A stretch of DNA of 64,000 nt, from NCBI RefSeq assembly GCF_000731315.1, contig NZ_HG938353.1:3348001-3412000 (forward strand), in the 5' to 3' direction. Shown one piece after another: positions 33,553 through 41,928 of the stretch (position 1 is its first letter; each line of letters begins with the position of its first letter). Made by a program: the position numbers and the translations under genes. This DNA is from Neorhizobium galegae bv. orientalis str. HAMBI 540. GTDB taxonomy: Bacteria; Pseudomonadota; Alphaproteobacteria; Rhizobiales; Rhizobiaceae. A model generated the notes under the pieces. It did no database searches, had not been told where the DNA came from, and saw only the letters and a program-made list of their open reading frames with translations.

Positions 33553-34592
33553 GCCACGGTCCCTAGTGGCCAGAACCGATCGGCCGGCGCATGCACCAGC
33601 ACCTGGTCGCCATCGGCAAACCGGGTGCGTGGAAACGTCTGGACGTTGACGACAGCGCCGGTCGCAAGCTCCAGCCGGTAGTCGACGAGACTGCCGGAAT
33701 AGTAGCTGGAGAGAACCTTTGCCGGCGCGCCGGTCGCACCTGAGTTGATCGGCAGCAGCTCGACCGCTTCTGGGCGCAGAGCCAGCATCAGCTCGGCACC
33801 ATCGGCGAAATCTCCGTTTACCGGCACGTCGCCGAAGGCTGTCGAAACGACGCGGTTGCCGACCTTGCCGCGGATGATGTTCACCTGGCCGACGAACTCG
33901 GCGACTTCCAGATTGGCAGGCCGCTCGTAGATATCCGATGGCGTGCCGATCTGGGCGATACGGCCGCCGAACATCACCACGACCCGGTCGGACATGGTCA
34001 TCGCCTCGGCCTGGTCGTGGGTGACGTAGACCGTGGTAATGCCGACGCGGCGCTGCAGGTCGCGGATGAAGACACGCATCTCCTCGCGCAGCTTGGCGTC
34101 GAGATTGGCGAGCGGTTCGTCGAGCAGCAGGATCTTCGGCTCGATGACCAGAGCGCGGGCAAGCGCCACGCGCTGCTGCTGGCCGCCGGAAAGCTGGCGC
34201 GGATAACGCTCCGAATAACCGGTGAGCTGCACCATATCCAGCACCTTGGCGATGCGGGTGCGGATCTCGTCCTTTGGAAGCTTCCGCATCTCGAGCCCGA
34301 AAGCGAGGTTCTTTTCGACCGTCATATGCGGAAAGAGGGCATAGTTCTGGAAGACCATGCCGATATCGCGCTTTTCGACCGGCACATGCACGACGTCGCG
34401 GCCGTCGAAGCGGATCGCCCCTGCGGTCGCGTCCTCGAAACCGGCGATCATCTTCAGCGTCGTCGTCTTGCCGCAACCGGACGGCCCGAGCAGCGAGATG
34501 AACTCACCCTCGGCGATCCTGATCGAAATGCTGTTGACCGCAGGACCCTGCCCGTAGTCCTTGGTCAGCTTTTCGATGCTAACCTCTGTCAT
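33549..34592 (-). CDS. ABC transporter ATP-binding protein (PotA type)
   Basis: A 347-residue importer ATPase: Walker A GPSGCGKTT near residue 36, signature LSGGQQQRVALARAL near 139, Walker B ILLLDEP near 158, switch histidine in TVYVTHDQAEAM near 196, and a C-terminal TOBE domain. PotA-like proteins energise polyamine, putrescine, iron or opine importers. A hairpin with a T-run separates it from the binding-protein gene, so it is probably expressed at a lower level. Confidence 0.93.
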   Translation of the reverse strand: MTEVSIEKLTKDYGQGPAVNSISIRIAEGEFISLLGPSGCGKTTTLKMIAGFEDATAGAIRFDGRDVVHVPVEKRDIGMVFQNYALFPHMTVEKNLAFGLEMRKLPKDEIRTRIAKVLDMVQLTGYSERYPRQLSGGQQQRVALARALVIEPKILLLDEPLANLDAKLREEMRVFIRDLQRRVGITTVYVTHDQAEAMTMSDRVVVMFGGRIAQIGTPSDIYERPANLEVAEFVGQVNIIRGKVGNRVVSTAFGDVPVNGDFADGAELMLALRPEAVELLPINSGATGAPAKVLSSYYSGSLVDYRLELATGAVVNVQTFPRTRFADGDQVLVHAPADRFWPLGTVA

Positions 34593-34626
34593 GAAATTCT
34601 ACTTTCCAATTGAAGTGCCTGACCCG

Positions 34627-34670
34627 AAAAAAGCCGATCATGGCCTGCCTTTGAACGCAGACCATGATCG
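34627..34670 (-). terminator. Attenuating terminator between binding protein and ATPase genes
   Basis: Minus strand: 9-bp perfect stem CGATCATGG / CCATGATCG (34670-34662 and 34643-34635), 18-base loop, then GC and TTTTTT (34632-34627). Placed after the solute-binding-protein gene, it likely ends most transcripts there and protects that mRNA. Confidence 0.75.
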
Positions 34671-34682
34671 CAGTGGGGGAAA

Positions 34683-35720
34683 TCACTTGATGGTCTTCGC
34701 CCAGCGTTCGGCAAGCTCGCCCTGCTTTTCGTTGACGAAGTTCCAGTCCCAGGTGAGGATCTTGTCCATGTCGGCGCCGGAAACCGGCACGTCCACCTTG
34801 AGATCGGCCGGCACGACCACCTTGGAATTGGTCGGCGAGATGAAGAACTCCTTCATCATCATCCCCTGCACTTCCGGCGACAACAGGAAGTTAGCGTATT
34901 GGTAGGCCAACTCCTTTTCCGGAGCATTGGCGAGGATGTTGATGGTCTGGTCGAACATGAACATCCCTTCCTCCGGGATCACACAGTCGACCGGCAGACC
35001 CTGGCGGCGAAGACGGGCGATTTCGCCGAAGTCGAAGGGTGCGACGACAATTTCGCCGGAGGCCAGGCCGGTCGACATGTTGAAGTCCACCTGGATCACC
35101 GAGCCGAGCTTCTGGAGCGCCGCAAAACCGGCATCGACGTCATACTGGTCCTTGCCGAAGATCTTCGAAAACAGCAGCAGTTCCATCTTGCCGGCGCTGT
35201 TGGCGAAGTTGTAGAGGCCGATCTTGCCCTTGAATTCCGGGTTGTTCCAAAGGTCCTTCCAGGACTTCGGCTTGGTCTTCACGAGGTCCGTGCGGTAGCC
35301 GATGCCGATCGGCGAAACGGCGCCGATCGCGCCCCAGCCATCGGTTTTTTTGGCGAGCGGATAAAGATCGTTGTAGTTCGAGAGTTTGGTGAGATCGAGC
35401 TTCTCGAAGAAGCCTTCCTTGCGCAGGCCGGACGCGAAAACCTCGTTGGTCATCACCATCGAATAGGGCGGCTTCGCAGCGCCCGCCGCCCGTAGGTTGG
35501 CGCCCCAGACGCGGCCGTTGCCGACGTCGAGGGTCACGGCGGCGCCGGTCTGCTTGGTGAAGGCGGGACCGACGGTCGAACGCCAGTATTGTTCCCACAC
35601 CCCGCCGAGCGTCGGCACGACCAGCGTCTTCTGCTGAGCCCGCGCCGGAAGGCCGAAAAGTCCCGCCGCAGTGAGCGCACTCATTCCGGCAAGCGTTTGC
35701 CGCCTTGTCAAATCCATCAT
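34683..35720 (-). CDS. ABC transporter solute-binding protein (PotD/spermidine-putrescine-like)
   Basis: A 345-residue periplasmic binding protein with a Tat-type signal (LTRRQTLAGMSALTAAGLFG, cleavage after ARA near residue 28). The mature part starts QQKTLVVPTLGGVWEQYW and shows the family's VAPFDFGEIARLRRQGLPV hinge region and WDWNFVNEK near the C-terminus. The related family binds polyamines and other small cations; the acidic residues for polyamines cannot be confirmed by eye. AAGGGGAAC precedes the ATG at 35720. Behind the 2-oxoglutarate oxygenase gene after 80 bases. Confidence 0.9.
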   Translation of the reverse strand: MMDLTRRQTLAGMSALTAAGLFGLPARAQQKTLVVPTLGGVWEQYWRSTVGPAFTKQTGAAVTLDVGNGRVWGANLRAAGAAKPPYSMVMTNEVFASGLRKEGFFEKLDLTKLSNYNDLYPLAKKTDGWGAIGAVSPIGIGYRTDLVKTKPKSWKDLWNNPEFKGKIGLYNFANSAGKMELLLFSKIFGKDQYDVDAGFAALQKLGSVIQVDFNMSTGLASGEIVVAPFDFGEIARLRRQGLPVDCVIPEEGMFMFDQTINILANAPEKELAYQYANFLLSPEVQGMMMKEFFISPTNSKVVVPADLKVDVPVSGADMDKILTWDWNFVNEKQGELAERWAKTIK

Positions 35721-35800
35721 GTTCAGTTCCCCTTGTTGCGGTCTTTCGAGACCTTGCTGTGCCGGCGGTTCTCCGCTTCTGCGCACGAAATTGGTCGGTA

Positions 35801-36775
35801 TCAGCCTTTCGAAAAGGCCTGTTTCGTCTTCAGGTCGATGTATTCGCCATAGGTGATCGGCTCATATTTGGCACCACCTTTTACGAACGGGGCCAGGCAC
35901 TCGATCACCGTATCCTTGGACGGGTTGAGGAAGAATGGGATCGACTGACGACGCGCCGTGCCCTTGAAACCGGTCGGTGGATTGGCGACGCGGTGTGGCG
36001 TTGAGACCCATTCGTCATTCGTCCACCGCATGAAGGCATCGGCGATGTTGATCACATAAGCGCCCTCGATCGACGGGGCGTCCAGCCAGTCGCCGTTGCG
36101 GTTGCGCACCTGCAGCCCACCGGCCGAGGCCTCCGAGCGCAGGATCGTCATGAAGCCATAGTCGGTATGCACGCCGGCACGCATCTGGCCCGGCAGCGGC
36201 GATTCTTCCTGTTCCGGATAGTTGATGACGCGCAGCGCCGAGAGATGGCTTTCGAAAGAGGGCTCGAAATAATCCTGATCGAGCCCGATTGCCTGGCAGA
36301 AGATGCGGCGCATGTGCCGGGCCAAGGCTTCCATTTCCTTGAAATAATCGCGAAAGGCCTGCTCCAGGCCGTCCGGCCGGTCCGGCCAGGCGTCGCCGGG
36401 AAGGTTCTGGCCGAAGTTCAGGCTTTCCTTGTAGTCGCCGGGCGTCTTGATGCCGAGCGTGGCGGCAAGCGCCTCTTCGGCGATCGGCGAAAACGCGACG
36501 CCGCCCATAACGCCGGCGCCGCGGCCTTGGGTCTTCTTCCAGTCCTGCGGGTAATCAAAGAAGGCGCGGGCGAGATTGTAGAGCCTCGACGTCACCTCGG
36601 GCGAAACACCATGGCCGGTCACGAGAAAGAAGCCCGTGTCGCGGCAAGCCCTCTCGATGGCTTTGACGACGGCGGCGGCACCTGCTTCGTTTCGGATGAA
36701 GGAGCCGACATCGATCACCGGAATGCCGGGGACGGCATCATTGGATGACGCTGGATTGGCGCTCGAAACGGACAT
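35801..36775 (-). CDS. 2-oxoglutarate/Fe(II) oxygenase, isopenicillin-N-synthase family
   Basis: A 324-residue cupin-fold oxygenase: N-terminal DIOX_N domain (IPVIDVGSFI, then GFFLVTGHGV near residue 50) and a C-terminal catalytic domain with the iron triad HTDYG near residue 200 and a distal histidine in STPHRVANPP near 258, then RQSIPFFLNP with the arginine for 2-oxoglutarate. The family hydroxylates or demethylates small molecules, including pyrimidine bases in fungi. GGAGGAAGGC precedes the ATG at 36775. It heads the ABC importer operon and is divergent from psuK across a region with repeated ACATCTG sites. Confidence 0.9.
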   Translation of the reverse strand: MSVSSANPASSNDAVPGIPVIDVGSFIRNEAGAAAVVKAIERACRDTGFFLVTGHGVSPEVTSRLYNLARAFFDYPQDWKKTQGRGAGVMGGVAFSPIAEEALAATLGIKTPGDYKESLNFGQNLPGDAWPDRPDGLEQAFRDYFKEMEALARHMRRIFCQAIGLDQDYFEPSFESHLSALRVINYPEQEESPLPGQMRAGVHTDYGFMTILRSEASAGGLQVRNRNGDWLDAPSIEGAYVINIADAFMRWTNDEWVSTPHRVANPPTGFKGTARRQSIPFFLNPSKDTVIECLAPFVKGGAKYEPITYGEYIDLKTKQAFSKG

Positions 36776-36790
36776 GCCTTCCTCCAATTC

Positions 36791-36826
36791 ACATCTGACA
36801 AACAGATGTTGACAAAAACATCTGTT
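36791..36826. promoter_or_regulatory. Triple half-site operator between oxygenase and psuK
   Basis: ACATCTG (36791-36797), then AACAGATGTT (36801-36810) and AACATCTGTT (36817-36826). The last two are perfect 10-bp inverted arms with a 6-base spacer. TTGACA at 36809-36814 with CCATAA 17 bases further could be the psuK promoter, so a bound regulator would cover it. Confidence 0.6.
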
Positions 36827-36891
36827 GTTGTCCATAACAAAATTACCGAAGTTGCAACGTGGTTCTCGCCCCAAAGGACGATCGACTGAAC

Positions 36892-38001
36892 ATGGATGAC
36901 CTTGCGCCACAGGAAGCGGCCGTCCTGGCAATCATCAAGGACAACCCGTTCGCGGGCCAGCAGGAGATCGCCACCATGCTCGGGCTGGCGCGCTCGACGG
37001 TCGCCGCCCACATCGTCCAGTTGATGCAGAAGGGTTATATTCTCGGCCGCGGTTATGTGATGCCCGCCGAAACCCGCGCAGTCTGCATCGGCGGCGCCGT
37101 GCTCGACCGCAAATACCGCGCCAAGCAGGAATTCGTCTTCGAGACTTCGAACCCGGTCGACGGCGTGCGCAGCCTAGGCGGCGTTGCCCGCAACGTCGCT
37201 GAAAACCTCGCCCTTCTCGGCACCACGACCAGTTTCGTCTCGATCGTCGGTGACGACGAAGGCGGCCGCGCGGTGGTAAAGCACATGCGCGACCGTGGCA
37301 TCGACGTCAGCCAGATCATCACCACCACCGAGCGCCCGACGGCGGAATATGCCGCCATCCTCGACACCAAGGGCGACCTCGTCCTCGGCATTGCCGACAT
37401 GAGCATTTTCGACCTGCTGCTGCCCAGCCATATCGAGCGCATCTGGCCGCATCTCGCCGCCGCAAGCTGGGTATTTTCCGACTGCAACCTGCCGGCCGAG
37501 ACGCTTTCGGCTCTGATCGCCAAACGACAGGGCGCCCGTTTCCGGCTGGCGATCGACGCGGTCTCGACACCCAAGGCAGCCCGCCTGCCAAAAGATCTCA
37601 CCGGCGTCGATCTGCTGTTCATGAACATTGACGAAGCAAACGCGATCCTTGGCCGCAACGCGCATGAGACGATCGACGACGCCAAGGACGCGGCGCTTGC
37701 CCTGCAGGCCGCCGGCGCCCGCGAGGCGGTCGTTACCATGGGTCCGCGCGGCATTGCGATCGCCGGCACCGAGGGCGCCCGCACGTTTCCGGCGGTCCAC
37801 GCCCGGCCAGTCGATATCACCGGCGCAGGCGACGCGATGATCGCCGGAACGCTGCACCGGATCCTGCACGGCGAGGACACCTACAATGCGGCCCGCACCG
37901 GCGCGCTGCTCGGCACGCTGACCACCGAAAGCACCGCAAGCGTCCATACGGACCTGTCCGAACGCTTCCTGGAAGCCAATATGCACCGATTGGCCGGCTG
38001 A
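36892..38001 (+). CDS. psuK: Pseudouridine kinase with N-terminal winged helix
   Basis: 369 residues. Residues 1-60 form a MarR/IclR-like winged helix (QQEIATMLGLARSTVAAHIVQLMQ); the rest is a PfkB/ribokinase kinase with GGVARNVAENLALLG near residue 94 and the catalytic-base region DITGAGDAMIAG near residue 305. The GGV.RN..ENLALLG block matches PsuK (YeiC), which phosphorylates pseudouridine at the 5' position, and psuG follows directly. The ATG at 36892 is taken over an earlier one because the winged helix begins there. The fused DNA-binding domain suggests self-regulation through the operator upstream. Confidence 0.87.
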   Translation: MDDLAPQEAAVLAIIKDNPFAGQQEIATMLGLARSTVAAHIVQLMQKGYILGRGYVMPAETRAVCIGGAVLDRKYRAKQEFVFETSNPVDGVRSLGGVARNVAENLALLGTTTSFVSIVGDDEGGRAVVKHMRDRGIDVSQIITTTERPTAEYAAILDTKGDLVLGIADMSIFDLLLPSHIERIWPHLAAASWVFSDCNLPAETLSALIAKRQGARFRLAIDAVSTPKAARLPKDLTGVDLLFMNIDEANAILGRNAHETIDDAKDAALALQAAGAREAVVTMGPRGIAIAGTEGARTFPAVHARPVDITGAGDAMIAGTLHRILHGEDTYNAARTGALLGTLTTESTASVHTDLSERFLEANMHRLAG

Positions 38002-38038
38002 CCTTCGGCTGGTCGAAAACGATTTAAGGAATACCGAA

Positions 38039-38968
38039 ATGGCCCTCATCAAACCGAAGCTGAGCCGCGAAGTGGCAGAAACGATAGCAGCCGGCGGCCC
38101 GGTCGTGGCGCTGGAATCGACGATCATCACCCATGGCATGCCCTACCCGGCCAATCTCGAAACCGCACTCGGCGTCGAGGCGGTGATCCGCAAGAACGGC
38201 GCGATCCCGGCGACAATCGCCGTCGTCAACGGCGAGCTGCGCGTCGGCCTCGAACATAGCGAACTGGAAGAACTGGCCCAGGCCAAGGGCGTTGTGAAGG
38301 CATCCGGCCGCGACCTCGCCGTCGCCATGGTACGCGGCCAGTCTGCCGGCACGACGGTTTCCGCCACCATGCTGATGGCCGATCTCGCCGGCATCGACAT
38401 TTTCGCGACCGGCGGCGTCGGCGGCGTACACCGCGGCGCCGAACAGACCTTCGACATCTCCGCCGACCTGACCGAACTCGGCCGCACCAAGACGGCAGTC
38501 GTCTGCGCCGGGGTAAAGTCGATCCTCGATATCGCCAAGACGCTGGAATATCTCGAAACCCAGCGCGTGCCGGTGATCGCCTATGGCACCGACGATTTCC
38601 CCGCCTTCTTCACCCGCAAGAGCGGCTTCAAGGCCGACCACCGGCTCGATACGGCTGAAGAGATCGCCAAGGCCATGTATCTGCACCACCAGCTTGGCAC
38701 CGGCACCGGTCTCTTGATCGCCAACCCTATCCCTGAAGCGGCGGCCCTGACGCCGGAATTCATCGACGGAACGATCGCGGACGCCGTGCGCGAGGCGGAA
38801 GAGCGCGGCATCGGCCGGAAGGAGCTGACGCCCTTCCTGCTCGCCCGTATCAACGAGCTTTCCAAGGGCGAGAGCCTCAAGGCCAATATCGAGCTGGTGA
38901 AGAACAACGCGCGTCTCGCCGCGAAGATGGCCGTCGCCTACGCGGCGCTGAAGAAGGCCGGCAAATAG
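38039..38968 (+). CDS. psuG: Pseudouridine-5'-phosphate glycosidase
   Basis: A 309-residue enzyme that reversibly splits the C-C glycosidic bond of pseudouridine 5'-phosphate to uracil and ribose 5-phosphate. The family is distinctive: ALESTIITHGMPYPANLE near residue 24, KASGRDLAVAM near 91, GTTVSATMLMADLAGIDIFATGGVGGVHRG near 105-135 and NPIPEAAAL near 225. The gene lies 37 bases after psuK, completing the known two-step pathway. It continues, after 22 bases, into an enoyl-CoA hydratase gene, which is not part of any described pseudouridine pathway. Confidence 0.95.
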   Translation: MALIKPKLSREVAETIAAGGPVVALESTIITHGMPYPANLETALGVEAVIRKNGAIPATIAVVNGELRVGLEHSELEELAQAKGVVKASGRDLAVAMVRGQSAGTTVSATMLMADLAGIDIFATGGVGGVHRGAEQTFDISADLTELGRTKTAVVCAGVKSILDIAKTLEYLETQRVPVIAYGTDDFPAFFTRKSGFKADHRLDTAEEIAKAMYLHHQLGTGTGLLIANPIPEAAALTPEFIDGTIADAVREAEERGIGRKELTPFLLARINELSKGESLKANIELVKNNARLAAKMAVAYAALKKAGK

Positions 38969-38990
38969 TTCAAGAACAAGGGGAACTGCC

Positions 38991-39800
38991 ATGAGCTACG
39001 AGACGATCCTTTACGAGAAGGATACCACCGACAAGTTCGCGACGATCACCATCAATCGCCCCGACAAGATGAACGCGATGAACAAGACGGTGATCCGCGA
39101 GATCGACGCGGCGGTTGCCGCAGCCGTCGCCGACCCGGACGTCAATGCGCTCGTCATCACTGGCGCCGGCCGAGCCTTCTCTTCCGGCTACGACCTGCAG
39201 GGCGGCGATTTCGATGTCGACATCGATTTCTGGCGCGCGGACATGTCGGAAAATGCCGAAGCCCTGCTCAACATCTGGCGCGCCCCGATCCCCGTCATTG
39301 CGTCAGTCAACGGTTACGCCCTTGCCGGCGCGCTCGAGCTGATGATGTGCTGCGATCTGGCGATCGCCGCCGACAACGCCAAGTTCGGCGAACCGGAAGT
39401 GCGCCACAATTCCGGCCCGCCGGCGCTGATGATGCCCTGGCTGCTCGCCACCCGCGACGTGCGCTGGCTGATGTTCACCGGAGACATGGTGGATGCCCAA
39501 GAGGCGCTGCGCATGCACCTGATCAACAAGGTGGTGCCAGCCGATCAGCTTAAGGAAAAGACCGAGAACCTCGCCCGCAAGCTTGCCCGTATGCCGGTGC
39601 CGGCGCTGAGATACACCAAGGCTTCGATCAACAATCAGCAGATGGTTGCCGGGCTGATGCCGTCGTTCCAGTACAATATCGAAGCGATTGCCGCCCTCCA
39701 CGTCACCCGGCAGGGCCGCGAATGGATGGCAAACCTCGCCAAGATGTCGCTGAAGGAATATCTCGCCTTCCGTGACGACCCCTTCAAGGGCCTCGACTGA
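38991..39800 (+). CDS. Enoyl-CoA hydratase/isomerase family protein
   Basis: A 269-residue crotonase-fold protein acting on CoA thioesters. Substrate-oxyanion segments are ITGAGRAFSSGYDLQGGDF near residue 56 and NGYALAGALELMMCCDLAIAA near residue 104; the catalytic glutamate position follows in FGEPEVRHNSG near 130. ACAAGGGGAACTGCC precedes the ATG. It follows psuG after 22 bases and precedes the acyl-CoA synthetase by 10, so all four are one operon. Substrate unknown. Confidence 0.9.
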   Translation: MSYETILYEKDTTDKFATITINRPDKMNAMNKTVIREIDAAVAAAVADPDVNALVITGAGRAFSSGYDLQGGDFDVDIDFWRADMSENAEALLNIWRAPIPVIASVNGYALAGALELMMCCDLAIAADNAKFGEPEVRHNSGPPALMMPWLLATRDVRWLMFTGDMVDAQEALRMHLINKVVPADQLKEKTENLARKLARMPVPALRYTKASINNQQMVAGLMPSFQYNIEAIAALHVTRQGREWMANLAKMSLKEYLAFRDDPFKGLD

Positions 39801-39810
39801 GGTTTTGGCC

Positions 39811-41928
39811 ATGGCGGCCAACACGCCCATGAACGCAAAAGCAGCGATGCGGGCCCTGATGGCGCCGCGCTCCGTCGCAGTCGTCGGCGCCACCGAGCGC
39901 GCCGACGCCTCCTCCAGCTACGTGATGAAGAACCTGATGCGCTTCGGCTACCAGGGACAGATCATTCCGGTGCATCCGAAGGCCGGGACAATCTTCGGGC
40001 TTCCCGCCTCGCACTCCCTCTCGGCACTGGCCAATGCACCCGATGTCGCGGTGATCGGCATCGCCGCCGACAAGGTGATCGCGGCCCTTGAAGAGGCCGG
40101 CAGCACCGGCGTCAAGGCGGCGGTCGTGCTGGCCTCCGGTTTCGCCGAACTGGACGAACCTGGCCGCGAACGCCAGCGGCAATTGGTCGAAATTGCAGAG
40201 CGTTACGGCATGGCGATCTGCGGCCCGAACTGCCTTGGCCTCTTCAATCTCGGCTCGGGCGCCGCCCTCTATTCCTCCAGCCTCTCGACCAATCTCGAAA
40301 ATGGCCGCTTCGCGATCCTCTCGCATTCCGGGGCCAGTGCGATCGCCCTCGGCAATACCGGCCGATTTGGCCTCAGCCACGTCGTCTCCTCCGGCAACAG
40401 CGCCGCGACCGATATTCCCGACTATCTCGAATTCCTCGCGACGGATGATCAGACCAGCGCCGTTGGCATCGTCATCGAGGCCATTCGCGAGCCGGAAAAA
40501 CTCGCGGCCGCGATGGAGAAGATGCATGCGGCCAACAAGCCGGTGATCGCCCTTCGCGCCGGCCGCTCGGAACGCGGTGCCCGGGCGACCGCCGCCCATA
40601 CCGGTTCGCTCGCCGGCAGCAATGACGCCTACCGCGCCTTCTTCCGCCGGACCGGCATTATCGAAGTGGCGGACATGGACGGCTTCATGGAGACGGCTAC
40701 GCTTTGCCTGGACCTGAAGAACCGACCCACTAAGCCGGGCGTCGCGATCATCGGCGTTTCCGGCGGCGGTGTGGCACATGTCTCCGATATCGCCGACGAG
40801 GTCGGCCTCTCGCTGCCCGATTTGCAGCCCGAAACGGTCGCACGGTTAGAGGCGCTGCTGCCGCCCTTCGCCACACCCCAGAACCCGCTCGACACGACTG
40901 GCGTCGTCTTCGCGGACAGCAAGATCTACCAGGATGTCCTGCACGCGCTCGCCGACGATGCTTCGGTCGGCCTGATCGTCGCTACGCAGGACGCACCCGC
41001 TGGTCTCGACGATTTCTGCGCCTCCGAATATCTCGGCATTGCTGAGGCGGTTTCCGATTATGCCTGGACGGGTAAGGTGCCGGTCGTATTCATGAGCAAC
41101 CTCTCCTCCGGCCATCACCCGGATGTCGAGGCGAAGCTTTCGAATGTGCCTGTGCTACGCGGCACGAAAAGCGCGCTGACGGCCGTTCGCAGCCTGATCA
41201 CTCGGAGCAGGGTTGTTTCCTGGCCCGACAAGGTGGCGGCGACAAAGAAGAATCTCCTCGCGGGTGCTTTGACCGAGCGCGAGGCCAAACAACTGCTCGC
41301 CGCGGAAGGACTGCCGGTTCCCAGGGAACAATTCGTCACCAGCGCCGATGCCGCCGCCGAAGCAGCAAAGCAGCTCGGCTTCCCGGTCGTCATGAAGATC
41401 GAGTCGCCGGATATCTTGCACAAGACCGAAGCGGGCGGCGTGAAACTTGGAATCGGCTCGGAGACCGAAGCTCGCACCGCCTTCGACGCCATCATGGCAA
41501 GCGCCCGCGCCTACGCCCCGAATGCGGATCTGCGCGGCGTCTCGGTGCAGGAAATGGTGACGGGCGGTGTCGAGGCACTGGTCGGCCTCGTGCGCCACGA
41601 ACCCTTCGGTTTCGGCCTCGTCGTCGGCATCGGCGGAGTGCTGGTTGAACTGGTGAAGGACAGCGCCTTCGACCTCCTGCCGATCGACCTTGCCCGCGCC
41701 GAGGCGATGATCGGCGAGACCAAACTGGCATCGCTGCTGGAAGGCTATCGCGGCGCGCCGAAGACGGATCGCAGCGCCCTCGCCGAGCTGCTGGTCGGGC
41801 TCTCAGAGTTCGCCGCGCAATACGGCGACGACATCGAGGCGATCGATCTCAATCCGGTAGCGGTCTTGCCCGACGGCAAAGGCGTGCGCGTCCTCGACGC
41901 GCTGATCATCCCGCGAAAGCGCGACTGA
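39811..41928 (+). CDS. ADP-forming acyl-CoA synthetase (acetate-CoA ligase family)
   Basis: A 705-residue fused synthetase that interconverts acid, ATP and CoA with acyl-CoA, ADP and phosphate. Order: CoA-binding domain (PRSVAVVGATERADASSS, residues about 17-34), succinyl-CoA-synthetase-like domains with the phosphohistidine-type segment FAILSHSGASAIALG near 170, and a C-terminal ATP-grasp (FPVVMKIESPDILHKTEAGGVKLG near 530). GAGG precedes the ATG at 39811. Its stop abuts the convergent nucleoside hydrolase stop with no gap. With the crotonase it suggests activation and hydration of an organic acid. Confidence 0.9.
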   Translation: MAANTPMNAKAAMRALMAPRSVAVVGATERADASSSYVMKNLMRFGYQGQIIPVHPKAGTIFGLPASHSLSALANAPDVAVIGIAADKVIAALEEAGSTGVKAAVVLASGFAELDEPGRERQRQLVEIAERYGMAICGPNCLGLFNLGSGAALYSSSLSTNLENGRFAILSHSGASAIALGNTGRFGLSHVVSSGNSAATDIPDYLEFLATDDQTSAVGIVIEAIREPEKLAAAMEKMHAANKPVIALRAGRSERGARATAAHTGSLAGSNDAYRAFFRRTGIIEVADMDGFMETATLCLDLKNRPTKPGVAIIGVSGGGVAHVSDIADEVGLSLPDLQPETVARLEALLPPFATPQNPLDTTGVVFADSKIYQDVLHALADDASVGLIVATQDAPAGLDDFCASEYLGIAEAVSDYAWTGKVPVVFMSNLSSGHHPDVEAKLSNVPVLRGTKSALTAVRSLITRSRVVSWPDKVAATKKNLLAGALTEREAKQLLAAEGLPVPREQFVTSADAAAEAAKQLGFPVVMKIESPDILHKTEAGGVKLGIGSETEARTAFDAIMASARAYAPNADLRGVSVQEMVTGGVEALVGLVRHEPFGFGLVVGIGGVLVELVKDSAFDLLPIDLARAEAMIGETKLASLLEGYRGAPKTDRSALAELLVGLSEFAAQYGDDIEAIDLNPVAVLPDGKGVRVLDALIIPRKRD

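Noticed and set aside
32695..34476. Open frame of 593 codons through ATPase and permease genes
   Set aside because: The upstream half is an out-of-frame reading of the ATPase gene; homology and the ATGA junction place the permease start at 33552.
30758..36775. Complete beta-hydroxyaspartate cycle
   Set aside because: Only a BhcC-like protein is present; no aspartate-glyoxylate aminotransferase, hydroxyaspartate dehydratase or iminosuccinate reductase is in the window.
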